A stretch of 23,601 nucleotides of DNA, taken from an uncultured Desulfobacterales bacterium. Its GTDB lineage: Bacteria; Desulfobacterota; Desulfobacteria; Desulfobacterales; JAFDCJ01. The DNA lies in contig CALZJV010000268.1 in NCBI GenBank assembly GCA_945787595.1, forward strand, positions 1-23,601, read 5' to 3'. The notes under the pieces are model-generated. The model did not search any database. It saw only the letters and a program-made list of their open reading frames with translations, and was not told where the DNA came from. How positions within the stretch are numbered: position 1 is the stretch's first letter; every line of letters starts with the position of its first letter. Of this stretch, positions 9,049 through 19,705 are shown piece after piece. Both the position numbers and the translations under genes were made by a program.

Positions 9049-9927
9049 ATGATCTCGATATTCGCAAAATTTTGTCTGGCACCGGTATTGGTAACAGTGT
9101 TGACAACTGCATCCTGGGTCTTTGCCGCTGTTGAAATTAACCTTCAAAAAACATTGAAAACCGATGGTGTACCTGTTGATATGGTGGTCTCCCAAGACGG
9201 CAATTTGACCTTTGTCCTCACCGATAATGGTAAGGTTCTGATCTACGACCGAATTGGAAAACTAACGGATACCGTCGTGATCGGCCCTCATATCGATCAA
9301 ATTGAGATCGGCCCGAGCGGAGAAAGGCTGTTTGCCGCCAGCCGGCAAAATAAAACAGTGGAAATTATCACTCTTGATTTCATCCGCCAGATTAATACAC
9401 TGGGATCCCCCTCTAAAGGCCCGTTTGAAGCAGCGGTGGTCATCGTAGTGTTTAGTGACTTCCAATGAAGTTACTGTGCGAGGCTGGTGCCTCAGCTTGA
9501 GCAGTTGCTCATAAAATATCCCGGTAAAATAAAGCTATTTTTTAAAAACTTTCCTATCAGGAGTCACAAGTATGCGGTTAAAGCAGCCGTGGCGGCACTG
9601 GCAGCGGAAACGCAAGGAAAATTCTGGGAATTTCACGACGCGCTTTTTAATAACTACAACCGTCTCAACGACCAAAAAATCCAGGAAATCGTTGGCCTTC
9701 TGGGTCTGGATGAAACTAAATTTGAAGAACAGCAAAAGAATCCCGCTGTCACAGAGCGCATCCGACAGGATTACCAGGAAGGCATCCGGCTGGGGGTGAA
9801 AGGAACACCCACGATATTTATCAATGGCAAAAAACTACGGAACCGTGGCATAAAAAGCATGGAAGCGGTCATCGAAAAAAATCTGCAAAAACAACAGGAG
9901 AAAAGCCAAAAGGAAGCTACACAATAG
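9049..9927 (+). CDS. Secreted DsbA/thioredoxin-like selenoprotein (UxxC active site) with beta-propeller-like N-terminal half
   Basis: One reading frame of 292 residues containing a single in-frame TGA (9466-9468, residue 140). A strong ribosome site (GGAAGGAG, 8 bases before the ATG) fixes the start. Residues 1-27 form a signal peptide (basic, hydrophobic, ending in VFA), so the protein acts in the periplasm or envelope. Residues about 40-125 hold two short repeats (VDMVVSQDGNLTFVL, IDQIEIGPSGERLFAA) resembling beta-propeller blades. From about 128 a DsbA-like thioredoxin fold follows: VVIVVFSDFQ-U-SYCARL, where the TGA replaces the first Cys of CxxC; then the helical insertion (AALAAETQGKFWEFHDALF) and the cis-Pro loop GTPTIF (Pro254). 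The resolving Cys143 is present. The expected role is thiol-disulfide exchange or peroxide chemistry; the substrate is unknown. If the TGA is not recoded, this is a nonsense-mutated gene: a 139-aa fragment plus a 146-aa fragment from a GTG at 9487. Confidence 0.8.
9478..9496 (+). promoter_or_regulatory. Predicted bacterial SECIS stem-loop
   Basis: GCGAGGC (9478-9484), loop TGGT (9485-9488) and GCCTC-A-GC (9489-9496) form a seven-pair stem with one bulged A. The loop begins 16 bases after the TGA at 9466-9468 and has G as its second and third bases. Published bacterial SECIS models ask for a G in the first two loop positions and about 16-37 bases between UGA and loop, so this fits, at the lower limit of distance. 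It lies inside the coding sequence, as bacterial SECIS elements do, and would bind SelB. Confidence 0.65.
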
Positions 9928-9988
9928 GCCCCTAGCCCACACAAGCTTAGCCGGTCGTAGCGCAGCGTAAATCCCGTTTTATCGGGGA

Positions 9989-10102
9989 ATTGAAAATTGA
10001 AGATTGAAGATTGAAGATTTGTGGATGTCGCTTCGCTCCGTTCTTTTTAAAATTGATCCGCGCGGACCTTAAATATTCAATCTTCAATCGACAATTTTCA
10101 AT
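9989..10102. repeat. Dispersed hairpin repeat, copy B, between convergent genes
   Basis: Imperfect inverted repeat with 32-base arms at 9989-10020 and 10071-10102 that differ at only a few positions, around a 50-base middle. The left arm contains tandem AAGATTG units. The middle includes GTGGATGTCGCTTCGCTCC and the palindrome TCCGCGCGGA. It ends two bases before the pyrG stop codon and could fold into a long hairpin in transcripts from both sides, so it may serve as a bidirectional terminator. No transposase is seen; the form is MITE-like or REP-like. Confidence 0.7.
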
Positions 10103-10103
10103 A

Positions 10104-12093
<1,990 letters not shown>

Positions 12094-13065
12094 TTATTCA
12101 TAAATACGCCTGAATTCCTCGATAGTTTTTTCAACCTCGCTGGGTTCTTCGGGCTCACCGGGCACAATCGGTTGTATAGGTGCCCGGGGAAAAACCGTCT
12201 CCAGATAGTCGATATCAAAAAGTTCCGCTGGAAAATTTGCGTTCTCCTCAAAATTAATGGCTTGATTCATGCGAACCAAACTCCCGTCCTGATAGAACTC
12301 AATGCGGGACGGATAACGGATTTTACCTATCTCCCACCAGATCAGATAACGAATCTCAAGTGTATCCGAGTCGCTGGCAGGATCGACACCTTTGATAATC
12401 CAGCGAAAAGGCAGAAAGGTGTCCTGATCAATCCATACCTGAGAAACCGACTCATCCGGATATTTCGCTCCAATGACAAATGCTATTTGTTCCTCATATC
12501 GTCCCAGACTCGATATGGAGACATCCACCCCCAGTTGGAACAGCCTTTCAATAAGTTCCTCACGTGAATGGTAAAAAAGAAGATCCTTGTAGAGATCGAA
12601 CCGATTTGCAGCCCCAGACACACTGTTTCCGTCAATTAGTGTCAGGGTCTTTCCGTCGGAAAAAATGAAAATGCGCTCGGAATCATTGGATCTTGCATCC
12701 GAACGAAAGGCTTGAGAAAAGATATATCTTAAGGATCCTTCCAGTTCCATAGTTTCCTGCACCTCGGCCCTCTCATCGTCATAAAAGTCTCCCGTGGGGA
12801 GCCACCCGCCCGGAGTATTAAACGCATCAAAGGACTGTTTTAATTCACTACCAGGGGAAATCTGCTCTGAATCATCAACAATACCAGACCGATAGAAGAA
12901 AATCTTATGAGAAACAAATAGGCTTTTGGCCTTTCCAAGATTTTCTATCATCAAATCGAGTACATGGGGTCCCTGAAGCACGTAGGCATGAATCGGGGCA
13001 ACGAAAACAACTAAAATGGCAACAAGAAATGCAACAATAAGGTTTTTCTTAAAATCAGAATTCAT
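12094..13065 (-). CDS. Exported protein of unknown function, possibly LolA-like
   Basis: 323 aa. Residues 1-27 form a clear signal peptide (KK followed by a long hydrophobic run, ending PIHA). There is no lipobox cysteine, so it is probably soluble in the periplasm. The rest is beta-rich, with phrases such as VWIDQDTFLPFRWIIKG and IRYPSRIEFYQDGSLVRMNQAINFEEN. These recall the LolA/LolB half-barrel fold, in which a bound lipoprotein or glycolipid is carried, but there is no decisive motif. The C-terminus is Pro/Glu-rich (PIVPGEPEEPSEVEKTIEEF). The ribosome site is weak. I do not recognise a specific family with confidence. Confidence 0.75.
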   Translation of the reverse strand: MNSDFKKNLIVAFLVAILVVFVAPIHAYVLQGPHVLDLMIENLGKAKSLFVSHKIFFYRSGIVDDSEQISPGSELKQSFDAFNTPGGWLPTGDFYDDERAEVQETMELEGSLRYIFSQAFRSDARSNDSERIFIFSDGKTLTLIDGNSVSGAANRFDLYKDLLFYHSREELIERLFQLGVDVSISSLGRYEEQIAFVIGAKYPDESVSQVWIDQDTFLPFRWIIKGVDPASDSDTLEIRYLIWWEIGKIRYPSRIEFYQDGSLVRMNQAINFEENANFPAELFDIDYLETVFPRAPIQPIVPGEPEEPSEVEKTIEEFRRIYE

Positions 13066-13178
13066 AGATAACTCGGTTTGTTAAATTACTCACTAGGATG
13101 ATGATTCCCAAATAATCGAATATGATTTTCCCTCTTGAGAAGGGTATAGGGTTTCATGGTTTCGGGTTTCAGTGTTCA

Positions 13179-13356
13179 GGTTTCAGGTTTCAGGGATAAC
13201 ATTTCCGGGGCCTCATATGAAACGACACTTACACTGCGTTGGCCTCCGCGGTGGATAACGACCGGACATTGTATCCCATAATGCCGAAGTTTATTTTTCG
13301 CTTGAACTGGCCGCTTTTCAGACCAGCGGCTGGGCTGACACCTGAAACCTGAAACC
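13179..13356. repeat. MITE-like element with perfect 15-base inverted ends
   Basis: GGTTTCAGGTTTCAG (13179-13193) is perfectly complementary to CTGAAACCTGAAACC (13342-13356). The left side carries further degenerate GGTTTCAG units back to about 13150. The 148-base interior includes a CCGCGG palindrome and a GCCGCT...AGCGGC hairpin near the right end. No coding potential. The form suggests a non-autonomous repeat. Confidence 0.6.
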
Positions 13357-13512
13357 AATTAAGCGGGCTGCGAATTCATTAACGGCAAAATTGAAATATT
13401 AATTTTTAACCGATTCACTAGAGCTATCCGGCAAAGAAGATCCGCTGCCCAGTCTGCGGTACTGCTTTGAGCCTTCAGCTTCCAGTATAGGTTTATCTTA
13501 GCGTTGCAAAAG

Positions 13513-13559
13513 CCGGAGGGCTTCAGAGTCAAGGCCTCAAGTGTGAAGTCCGCCTCCGG
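13513..13559. repeat. Interrupted hairpin downstream of eno
   Basis: CCGGAGG (13513-13519) pairs with CCTCCGG (13553-13559), and inside it CTTCA (13521-13525) pairs with TGAAG (13544-13548). The loop contains the AGGCCT palindrome. On the minus strand the hairpin lies about 65 bases after the eno stop and is followed by CTTTTGC, so it may end eno transcription, although the T-run is poor. It could also be part of a structured RNA. Confidence 0.5.
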
Positions 13560-13623
13560 TGGAACAACACAGGATCTGAAGTCCTGCGGCTTTCCGCGTT
13601 GTTATCAGGTTAAACATTGGGGT

Positions 13624-14941
<1,318 letters not shown>

Positions 14942-15090
14942 ATTTCAAACCCTTAAAAAATAGGGCGTCTATAGATTTAAAAAAACGATTCTATAACCAA
15001 AAAAAGGTCGTCGCTAAAGGCCGGTGGATGTTTTGTTGGGTTATGGTCTCGAAAAAAAATGTCTTGTGAATATTGACAAAATTTGTAGAA

Positions 15091-15119
15091 ATGTTACTCT
15101 GCTTCCACTGGTATGTCAA
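15091..15119 (-). promoter_or_regulatory. Sigma-70-type promoter for eno
   Basis: On the minus strand TTGACA (15119-15114), a 17-base spacer and TAACAT (15096-15091). The -35 is perfect and the -10 matches four of six bases. A second TTGACA on the plus strand (15073-15078) overlaps it head to head and could serve the gene at 15161, but its -10 is poor. Confidence 0.5.
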
Positions 15120-15160
15120 GTTCGGGCCATGAATTCCGATTTTTACAGGTTAGGGTGCTC

Positions 15161-15546
15161 ATGCAGAACAAAAAGACCAACTTATATTCTCAGGCCCATC
15201 TGATAGTTGTTCCCGGCCGCCCACTGTCGATGATGTGTGCCGGGTCATCAATTTTTCCGTAGAACAGGGCTACTTCATCTGTCGCAAACTCCAAGAAATT
15301 GACATTATCAAGACCGTGGAGGGAACCTACGGTACCCGTTTGTTCATCAGCGACCATTTAAAATTGGAAGACCTGCCCCGCGATGAGCCTGAGAACAAAC
15401 TGGAAGATGATCTCAAAAAATTTCAGAGCACCCAGAAAGCTCTTTCCCAAAAAATAGAGTCTTTTCAGGCCCAGCAGAAGCAAAAGAAAAAAGATCTCTT
15501 TGCTGAAATGGAAAAAAAATTAAAAGAAGAATTAGAAAAGAAGTAA
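15161..15546 (+). pseudogene. Small winged-helix-like protein with coiled-coil tail, frame disrupted near the start
   Basis: An ATG at 15161, preceded by TTAGGG at a good distance, opens MQNKKTNLYSQAHLIV and then runs to TAG at 15260-15262. In the next frame an apparently natural sequence continues from about 15220 (RPPTVDDVCRVINFSVEQGYFICRKL...), with a helix-turn-helix/wing appearance (IIKTVEGTYGTRLFISDHLKLEDL) and a highly charged coiled-coil tail ending KKLKEELEKK. The two parts look like one protein that lost a few codons and its frame around 15205-15225. A GTG at 15235 could start a 103-aa remnant by itself. The function is unknown; a DNA-binding role is only inferred. It ends 11 bases from the convergent U32 gene. 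Confidence 0.6.
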
Positions 15547-15557
15547 TACTTTAAACC

Positions 15558-17540
15558 TTATCGAAGTCTTATGTCCCAATTCCACAGTCCTTTCCTTTTT
15601 TTCATTTTCACTCCTTTGGGAAGCGGTTCGATCAAATCGACAAACAGGGCATATCCGGCACTTTGCAGCGCTTTTTTATGGGAGCTCAAATCCAGTTTCC
15701 AGTTTGGATAGATCCAGTAATCCGGACCATGGCGGGTGGCCCAGGCTTGTTCACCCATGGGGCTTGAAAAAGCTTTATTCTGTTGGATATCTTCCGCAAG
15801 TGTTCTCGCCACACATAGGGGCCAATTTCCCCCGATTACGATTCCAAGGGGTATCGGGCTGTGTTGTGGCAGCTTAAAATAATCTTCGGCACCAAGTTCG
15901 GGGCTTACAATGGCTCCGTTAAAACCCATGGCGCCTGCGGATTCGATGGCCAGCGGATTAGCGAAATTACAGAACGGACCGGCCCAAAGTTTTAAGCCTT
16001 TTTGTTTTTTAAAAAATGCGATCTGCCAGGGTGCATTCATCACAAAATGCCGGCCTCCTTTTTTGATTGCAAGCTGCACGTGCTCGGCTACGGTGTTTTC
16101 ATTTTCAGGCCAGATTACCGGTGCAAGCCACCAATGGATCCTCGAGACAATTTTTCCAGACAATTTTTTTAAAATCCCTCCGGATAACCAGAGTCCGAAT
16201 TGCCCCGGCGGGTTCGATCCCGGCAGTGAACGGTAAACCGGTAGATCCATCATCCTTGTTTTTTTTGAAAAACCGGTCGGCAACGAAGGAACGAATGGGG
16301 GAACACGCCCGGAAGACCTTTGTATGGGATCGAGCTGATCAGCTAGATCCGAAATCATGTCATCTAAATGCTTTTCTCGCCGATCCGTTAAAAACACCGG
16401 TGCACCCCTGGAAACTGCTTTTTTCGCAGAAGGGCTGATGTGCAGTCGGCCGCCTTTGGGTACCGATCTTCCGATGCGTTTTATACGGTGCCCGGTTTCG
16501 TCTTCGTATCCTATCCGCAAAACATCTCCCGCAAACAACTCTTCCCTCGTAATGAAATAGGAATTTTGCCTGGCTCCTTTGATCGTCCCCACCAGCAGGC
16601 CGGAACCGGTTTGTCTGAGAAGATTGACAGGATTCTGCGGCCGCTGGGGTAGAAAATGATAGTGGGTACCTGGGCGGCCCAGAGCACGGGCCAACAGGAG
16701 CAGTGCATTTTTTTTCATTTTGGGATCACGGTGGTGATCTCTGAGCATCCGGTAAGCACTAACCGTGTAATACACATAATGTGGGCCTTTTTTGCGGCCC
16801 TCAATTTTCCAGGTCCGAACTTTAGGTATGGACAAAATTACCTTGGCCAGAACATCGATGCTTAAATCCTGGCAGGAGAAATATCTGAGGGTTTGGCCAG
16901 TCTGGGCATAACGTCGTCGGCAGGGTTGAACACACCGCCCCCTCAGACCGCTCTTTCCTCCCATGTAACTGCTCCAGTAACACCTTCCGGAGACACCGTA
17001 GCAAAGCGCACCATGAATAAATACTTCCAGGTCTAAATTGGGTGGACACTCCCGGGCCAGGGTTCTGAGTTCATCGACATTGAGCTCCCGTGGGAGCACC
17101 ACACGGTTCACCTGAAGCTGTTGCCGGATGACCTGCAGCGCTGTTGAAAAACTCACATTAGCGAGGGTCGAAAGATGAACTTCACCGGAAAATCCGGTCT
17201 GTTTGATCAGAGATATCATGCCAAGATCCTGAATGATTATAGCATCAGGCTTGACCCGGCGCTGAAGAAGATCCAGAATTTGCCCGGCCCGCATGAGATC
17301 ATCGGGTTTTAAAAGGGAATTAAAGGCTACAAATACCTTTACCCCTTTTTTATGGGCTAGGCCGACCAGGACAGTTAACTCCTCGATGGAAAAATTTTTA
17401 GCTTCCATACGGGCGGAAAAAAGCTTTAATCCACAGTAAACAGCATCGGCACCGGCAGCCACGGCTGCCAGAAAAGAAGATTTATTGCCGGCCGGAGCGA
17501 GGATTTCAGGAGGAGATTTCGGCGGTTGTATTACATCCAT
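15558..17540 (-). CDS. Peptidase U32 family protein (possible RlhA-type RNA hydroxylase)
   Basis: 660 aa, close to the length of E. coli RlhA (the former YdcP), the U32 member that hydroxylates 23S rRNA C2501. The N-terminus has the family's PEILAPAGNKSSFLAAVAAGADAVYCG (TIM-barrel start). The U32 cysteine signature is at residues 172-207 (EVFIHGALCYGVSGRC ... GRCVQPCR), giving Cys180, 187, 203 and 207, probable Fe-S cluster ligands in this family. The C-terminal half (from about 300) is less conserved and begins with an EF-Tu-like beta-barrel region (SGLLVGTIKGARQ). Other U32 members act in collagenase-like or UbiU/UbiV hydroxylation roles, so the exact substrate is uncertain. The start ATG has no clear Shine-Dalgarno sequence. 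Confidence 0.85.
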   Translation of the reverse strand: MDVIQPPKSPPEILAPAGNKSSFLAAVAAGADAVYCGLKLFSARMEAKNFSIEELTVLVGLAHKKGVKVFVAFNSLLKPDDLMRAGQILDLLQRRVKPDAIIIQDLGMISLIKQTGFSGEVHLSTLANVSFSTALQVIRQQLQVNRVVLPRELNVDELRTLARECPPNLDLEVFIHGALCYGVSGRCYWSSYMGGKSGLRGRCVQPCRRRYAQTGQTLRYFSCQDLSIDVLAKVILSIPKVRTWKIEGRKKGPHYVYYTVSAYRMLRDHHRDPKMKKNALLLLARALGRPGTHYHFLPQRPQNPVNLLRQTGSGLLVGTIKGARQNSYFITREELFAGDVLRIGYEDETGHRIKRIGRSVPKGGRLHISPSAKKAVSRGAPVFLTDRREKHLDDMISDLADQLDPIQRSSGRVPPFVPSLPTGFSKKTRMMDLPVYRSLPGSNPPGQFGLWLSGGILKKLSGKIVSRIHWWLAPVIWPENENTVAEHVQLAIKKGGRHFVMNAPWQIAFFKKQKGLKLWAGPFCNFANPLAIESAGAMGFNGAIVSPELGAEDYFKLPQHSPIPLGIVIGGNWPLCVARTLAEDIQQNKAFSSPMGEQAWATRHGPDYWIYPNWKLDLSSHKKALQSAGYALFVDLIEPLPKGVKMKKRKGLWNWDIRLR

Positions 17541-17917
17541 TTGTTGTTGATTACAATTTTGATGTTCGCATTAAAAGGAAGAACCAACTAAAACCCTTGA
17601 TGAAACATTGGGCTGAATACGAGCGTGTCTGATTGACTGGTTGTGGACCAATAGTCGGATACCGTCATTCAACCATTTAAAAACGGTGATTGTCAAGAGA
17701 TAGCGCCGCTGTATGGGTGAATATGGCTATCAACGGGTACATATTTTCCGATACGCCGTATCCTGAATCAAGTTTAAATACTGTATTTATTTGTGTAAAT
17801 TTGATATAGTACTGAGTAGCCATCGAGCAATTTCAAGGAAAGAAACCTTACCCTGAATCCCGATTTCATAGGGATAAACTTAACCTGTGGCCGTTTACAA
17901 CTTGGGAGCCCATATCA
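17541..17917. other. Divergent intergenic region between the U32 gene and sat/cysC
   Basis: 377 bases between two outward-facing genes, expected to hold promoters for both. I see the palindrome and -10-like box described at 17776-17810. No RNA gene, repeat or small ORF with a ribosome site was recognised in the rest. Confidence 0.4.
17776..17810 (+). promoter_or_regulatory. Possible operator and promoter of sat/cysC
   Basis: AAATAC-T-GTATTT (17776-17788) is a perfect 6-1-6 palindrome, followed by TATAGT at 17805-17810, a -10-like box. The hexamer 17 bases upstream of TATAGT is TGTATT, a poor -35 that overlaps the palindrome, which would suit a regulated promoter. The leader would be about 100 bases. 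Prediction only. Confidence 0.35.
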
Positions 17918-19633
17918 ATGAATGATGAAAACCGAAACGAACCCCACGGCGGTTCGTTGGTCAATCTTCTTGTAGATGATCAACGCGCCGCCAAGCTAAA
18001 AGAAATCGTTTTTAATCTACCGGACATTACCTTGAACGACCGGCAATTGTGTGATTTAGAATTGCTTTCCATCGGTGCGTTTTCGCCACTTAGGGGATTT
18101 ATGACCCGCTCTGATTATGAATCCGTGATAGATCGCATGCGATTGCAAAACGATCTGTTGTGGCCGATTCCAATTTACCTTGATGTCGACGAACTGCAGG
18201 CGCGCAGGCTGGAGGTCGGCCAGTCCGTTGCGCTCAGAGACCCGGAAGGCTTTCTTCTGGCAATCATGCATATTGAGGATATCTGGCAAGCCGACAGGAA
18301 AAAAGAAGCCGTAAATGTTTACGGTACCGCTGACCGCAATCATCCCGGGGCGGATTATCTGTTCAGCCGTGTGGGTGAATACTATCTCGGAGGCGCGCTG
18401 GAAGTTTTAAGCCTTCCACTTCACTTTGATTTTAAACAGCTTCGCATGGCACCCGAAGAAATTCGGGCGACGTTTAAAAAACTGGCATGGAAGCGGATGA
18501 CGGGTTTTTTAACTCACAACCCCATCCATCGCCCTCAATTTGAAATGACCATTAATGCCATGCAACAGGCAAGGACAAACCTGCTGCTGCTTCCCATCGT
18601 AGGCATGACCAGACCCGGTGATTTTGACCATTACACCCGGGTGAGATGTTATCGCCATGTGGTCCGACACTACCCGCCCGATTCCCACATTTTAAGCATG
18701 CTGCCGTTAGCCATGCGCATGTCCGGTCCGAGGGAAGCTCTGCTGCATGCAATCATCGCAAAAAACTATGGCTGCACTCATTTTATCACCGGCCGGGATC
18801 ATGCAGGTCCTGGCCCGGATGACAACGGTCGACCCTTTTATGAAAGTGACGAAGCCAGCAAATTAGCTGAAAGGCACAGCCAGGAAATCGGTCTGACTGT
18901 CGTTCCTTTCACCGAGATGGTTTACCTGCCGTTTGAAGATGAATACCGCTGTGCCGATCAGGTGCCCGAAGGCACCCAGATAATATCTCTTTCCGGGTCC
19001 GATATACGTAAGCGAATTCGCACAGGTCGCCGAATACCGGAATGGGCGACTTTCCCCGAAGTCGTTGAGGAGCTGCAAAAAGCCTACCCTCCCCCACGCC
19101 GTCAGGGTTTTACGGTGTTTCTAACCGGTCTTTCCGGCTCCGGCAAATCCACCATCGCAAAAATTATCTATGCCCGCTTTCTGGAGCTCGGGGACCGTCC
19201 GGTAACCCTGCTGGATGGCGACATTGTGCGACAGAATCTGTCCAGTGAACTGAGTTTCTCCAAAGAACACCGGGATTTAAACGTCCAGCGCATCGGTTTT
19301 GTCGCCGGTGAGATCACCAAGAACCGCGGTATCGCAATTTGTGCACCCATTGCGCCCTATGCCAGCACTCGATCCGAGATTAGACGAATTAATGAAAATT
19401 ATGGGGGTTTTATCGAAGTTCATGTATCAACACCCCTTGAGGTTTGTGAAAAGCGAGACCGCAAGGGCATGTATGCCAAAGCCAGAGCCGGTCTGATCAA
19501 GGATTTCACCGGGATTGATGCCCCCTATGAAACGCCCGGCTCGCCGGAAGTCCGTATTGACACCACCGCTATTACCCCGGACGAAGCTGCCGGACAAATC
19601 ATGCTGCACCTACAGCGCAAAGGGTTTATTTAA
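17918..19633 (+). CDS. Bifunctional sulfate adenylyltransferase / adenylylsulfate kinase
   Basis: Two domains in one 571-aa chain. Residues about 1-385 are an ATP sulfurylase (sulfate + ATP to APS), with GRDHAGPG near 292 and SGSDIRKRI near 363. Residues about 395-571 are an APS kinase (APS to PAPS), with Walker A GLSGSGKS at 404-411, LLDGDIVRQN and the lid segment KGMYAKARAGLIKDFTG. The order Sat then CysC is that of the Aquifex-type fused enzyme. The usual ATP-site motif QTRNPxHxxH reads LTHNPIHRPQ here (198-207), so three normally conserved positions differ (Gln to Leu, Arg to His, second His to Gln). Sulfate activation might therefore be altered while the kinase half looks intact. The product PAPS points to sulfation or assimilation rather than respiration, for which sulfate reducers use a separate Sat. 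Ribosome site GGGAG nine bases upstream. Confidence 0.93.
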   Translation: MNDENRNEPHGGSLVNLLVDDQRAAKLKEIVFNLPDITLNDRQLCDLELLSIGAFSPLRGFMTRSDYESVIDRMRLQNDLLWPIPIYLDVDELQARRLEVGQSVALRDPEGFLLAIMHIEDIWQADRKKEAVNVYGTADRNHPGADYLFSRVGEYYLGGALEVLSLPLHFDFKQLRMAPEEIRATFKKLAWKRMTGFLTHNPIHRPQFEMTINAMQQARTNLLLLPIVGMTRPGDFDHYTRVRCYRHVVRHYPPDSHILSMLPLAMRMSGPREALLHAIIAKNYGCTHFITGRDHAGPGPDDNGRPFYESDEASKLAERHSQEIGLTVVPFTEMVYLPFEDEYRCADQVPEGTQIISLSGSDIRKRIRTGRRIPEWATFPEVVEELQKAYPPPRRQGFTVFLTGLSGSGKSTIAKIIYARFLELGDRPVTLLDGDIVRQNLSSELSFSKEHRDLNVQRIGFVAGEITKNRGIAICAPIAPYASTRSEIRRINENYGGFIEVHVSTPLEVCEKRDRKGMYAKARAGLIKDFTGIDAPYETPGSPEVRIDTTAITPDEAAGQIMLHLQRKGFI

Positions 19634-19705
19634 CTTTCAAGTTGTCTGTGGTCCGATGTCAGTGGTAATTCGTTTGCCTGCCTTGTAGGATGAGTCGAGT
19701 ATCGA

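Larger units (their letters stand above)
13066..13623. other. Long intergenic region between eno and the exported-protein gene
   Basis: 558 bases with no supported gene. It contains an inverted-repeat element (13179-13356) and a strong interrupted hairpin (13513-13559). A short open stretch near 13425 reads KKIRCPVCGTALSL and then stops; it has no start or ribosome site and I do not call it a gene. Confidence 0.5.

Noticed and set aside
9487..9927. Separate thioredoxin-like gene starting at GTG 9487
   Set aside because: It has no ribosome site, would begin after the active site, and is in the same frame as the upstream half, so it is better read as the 3' part of one selenoprotein gene.
13420..13480. 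CPVCG zinc-finger-like peptide in the intergenic region
   Set aside because: It is fewer than 25 codons, without a start codon or ribosome site, and stops soon after; probably chance or a remnant.
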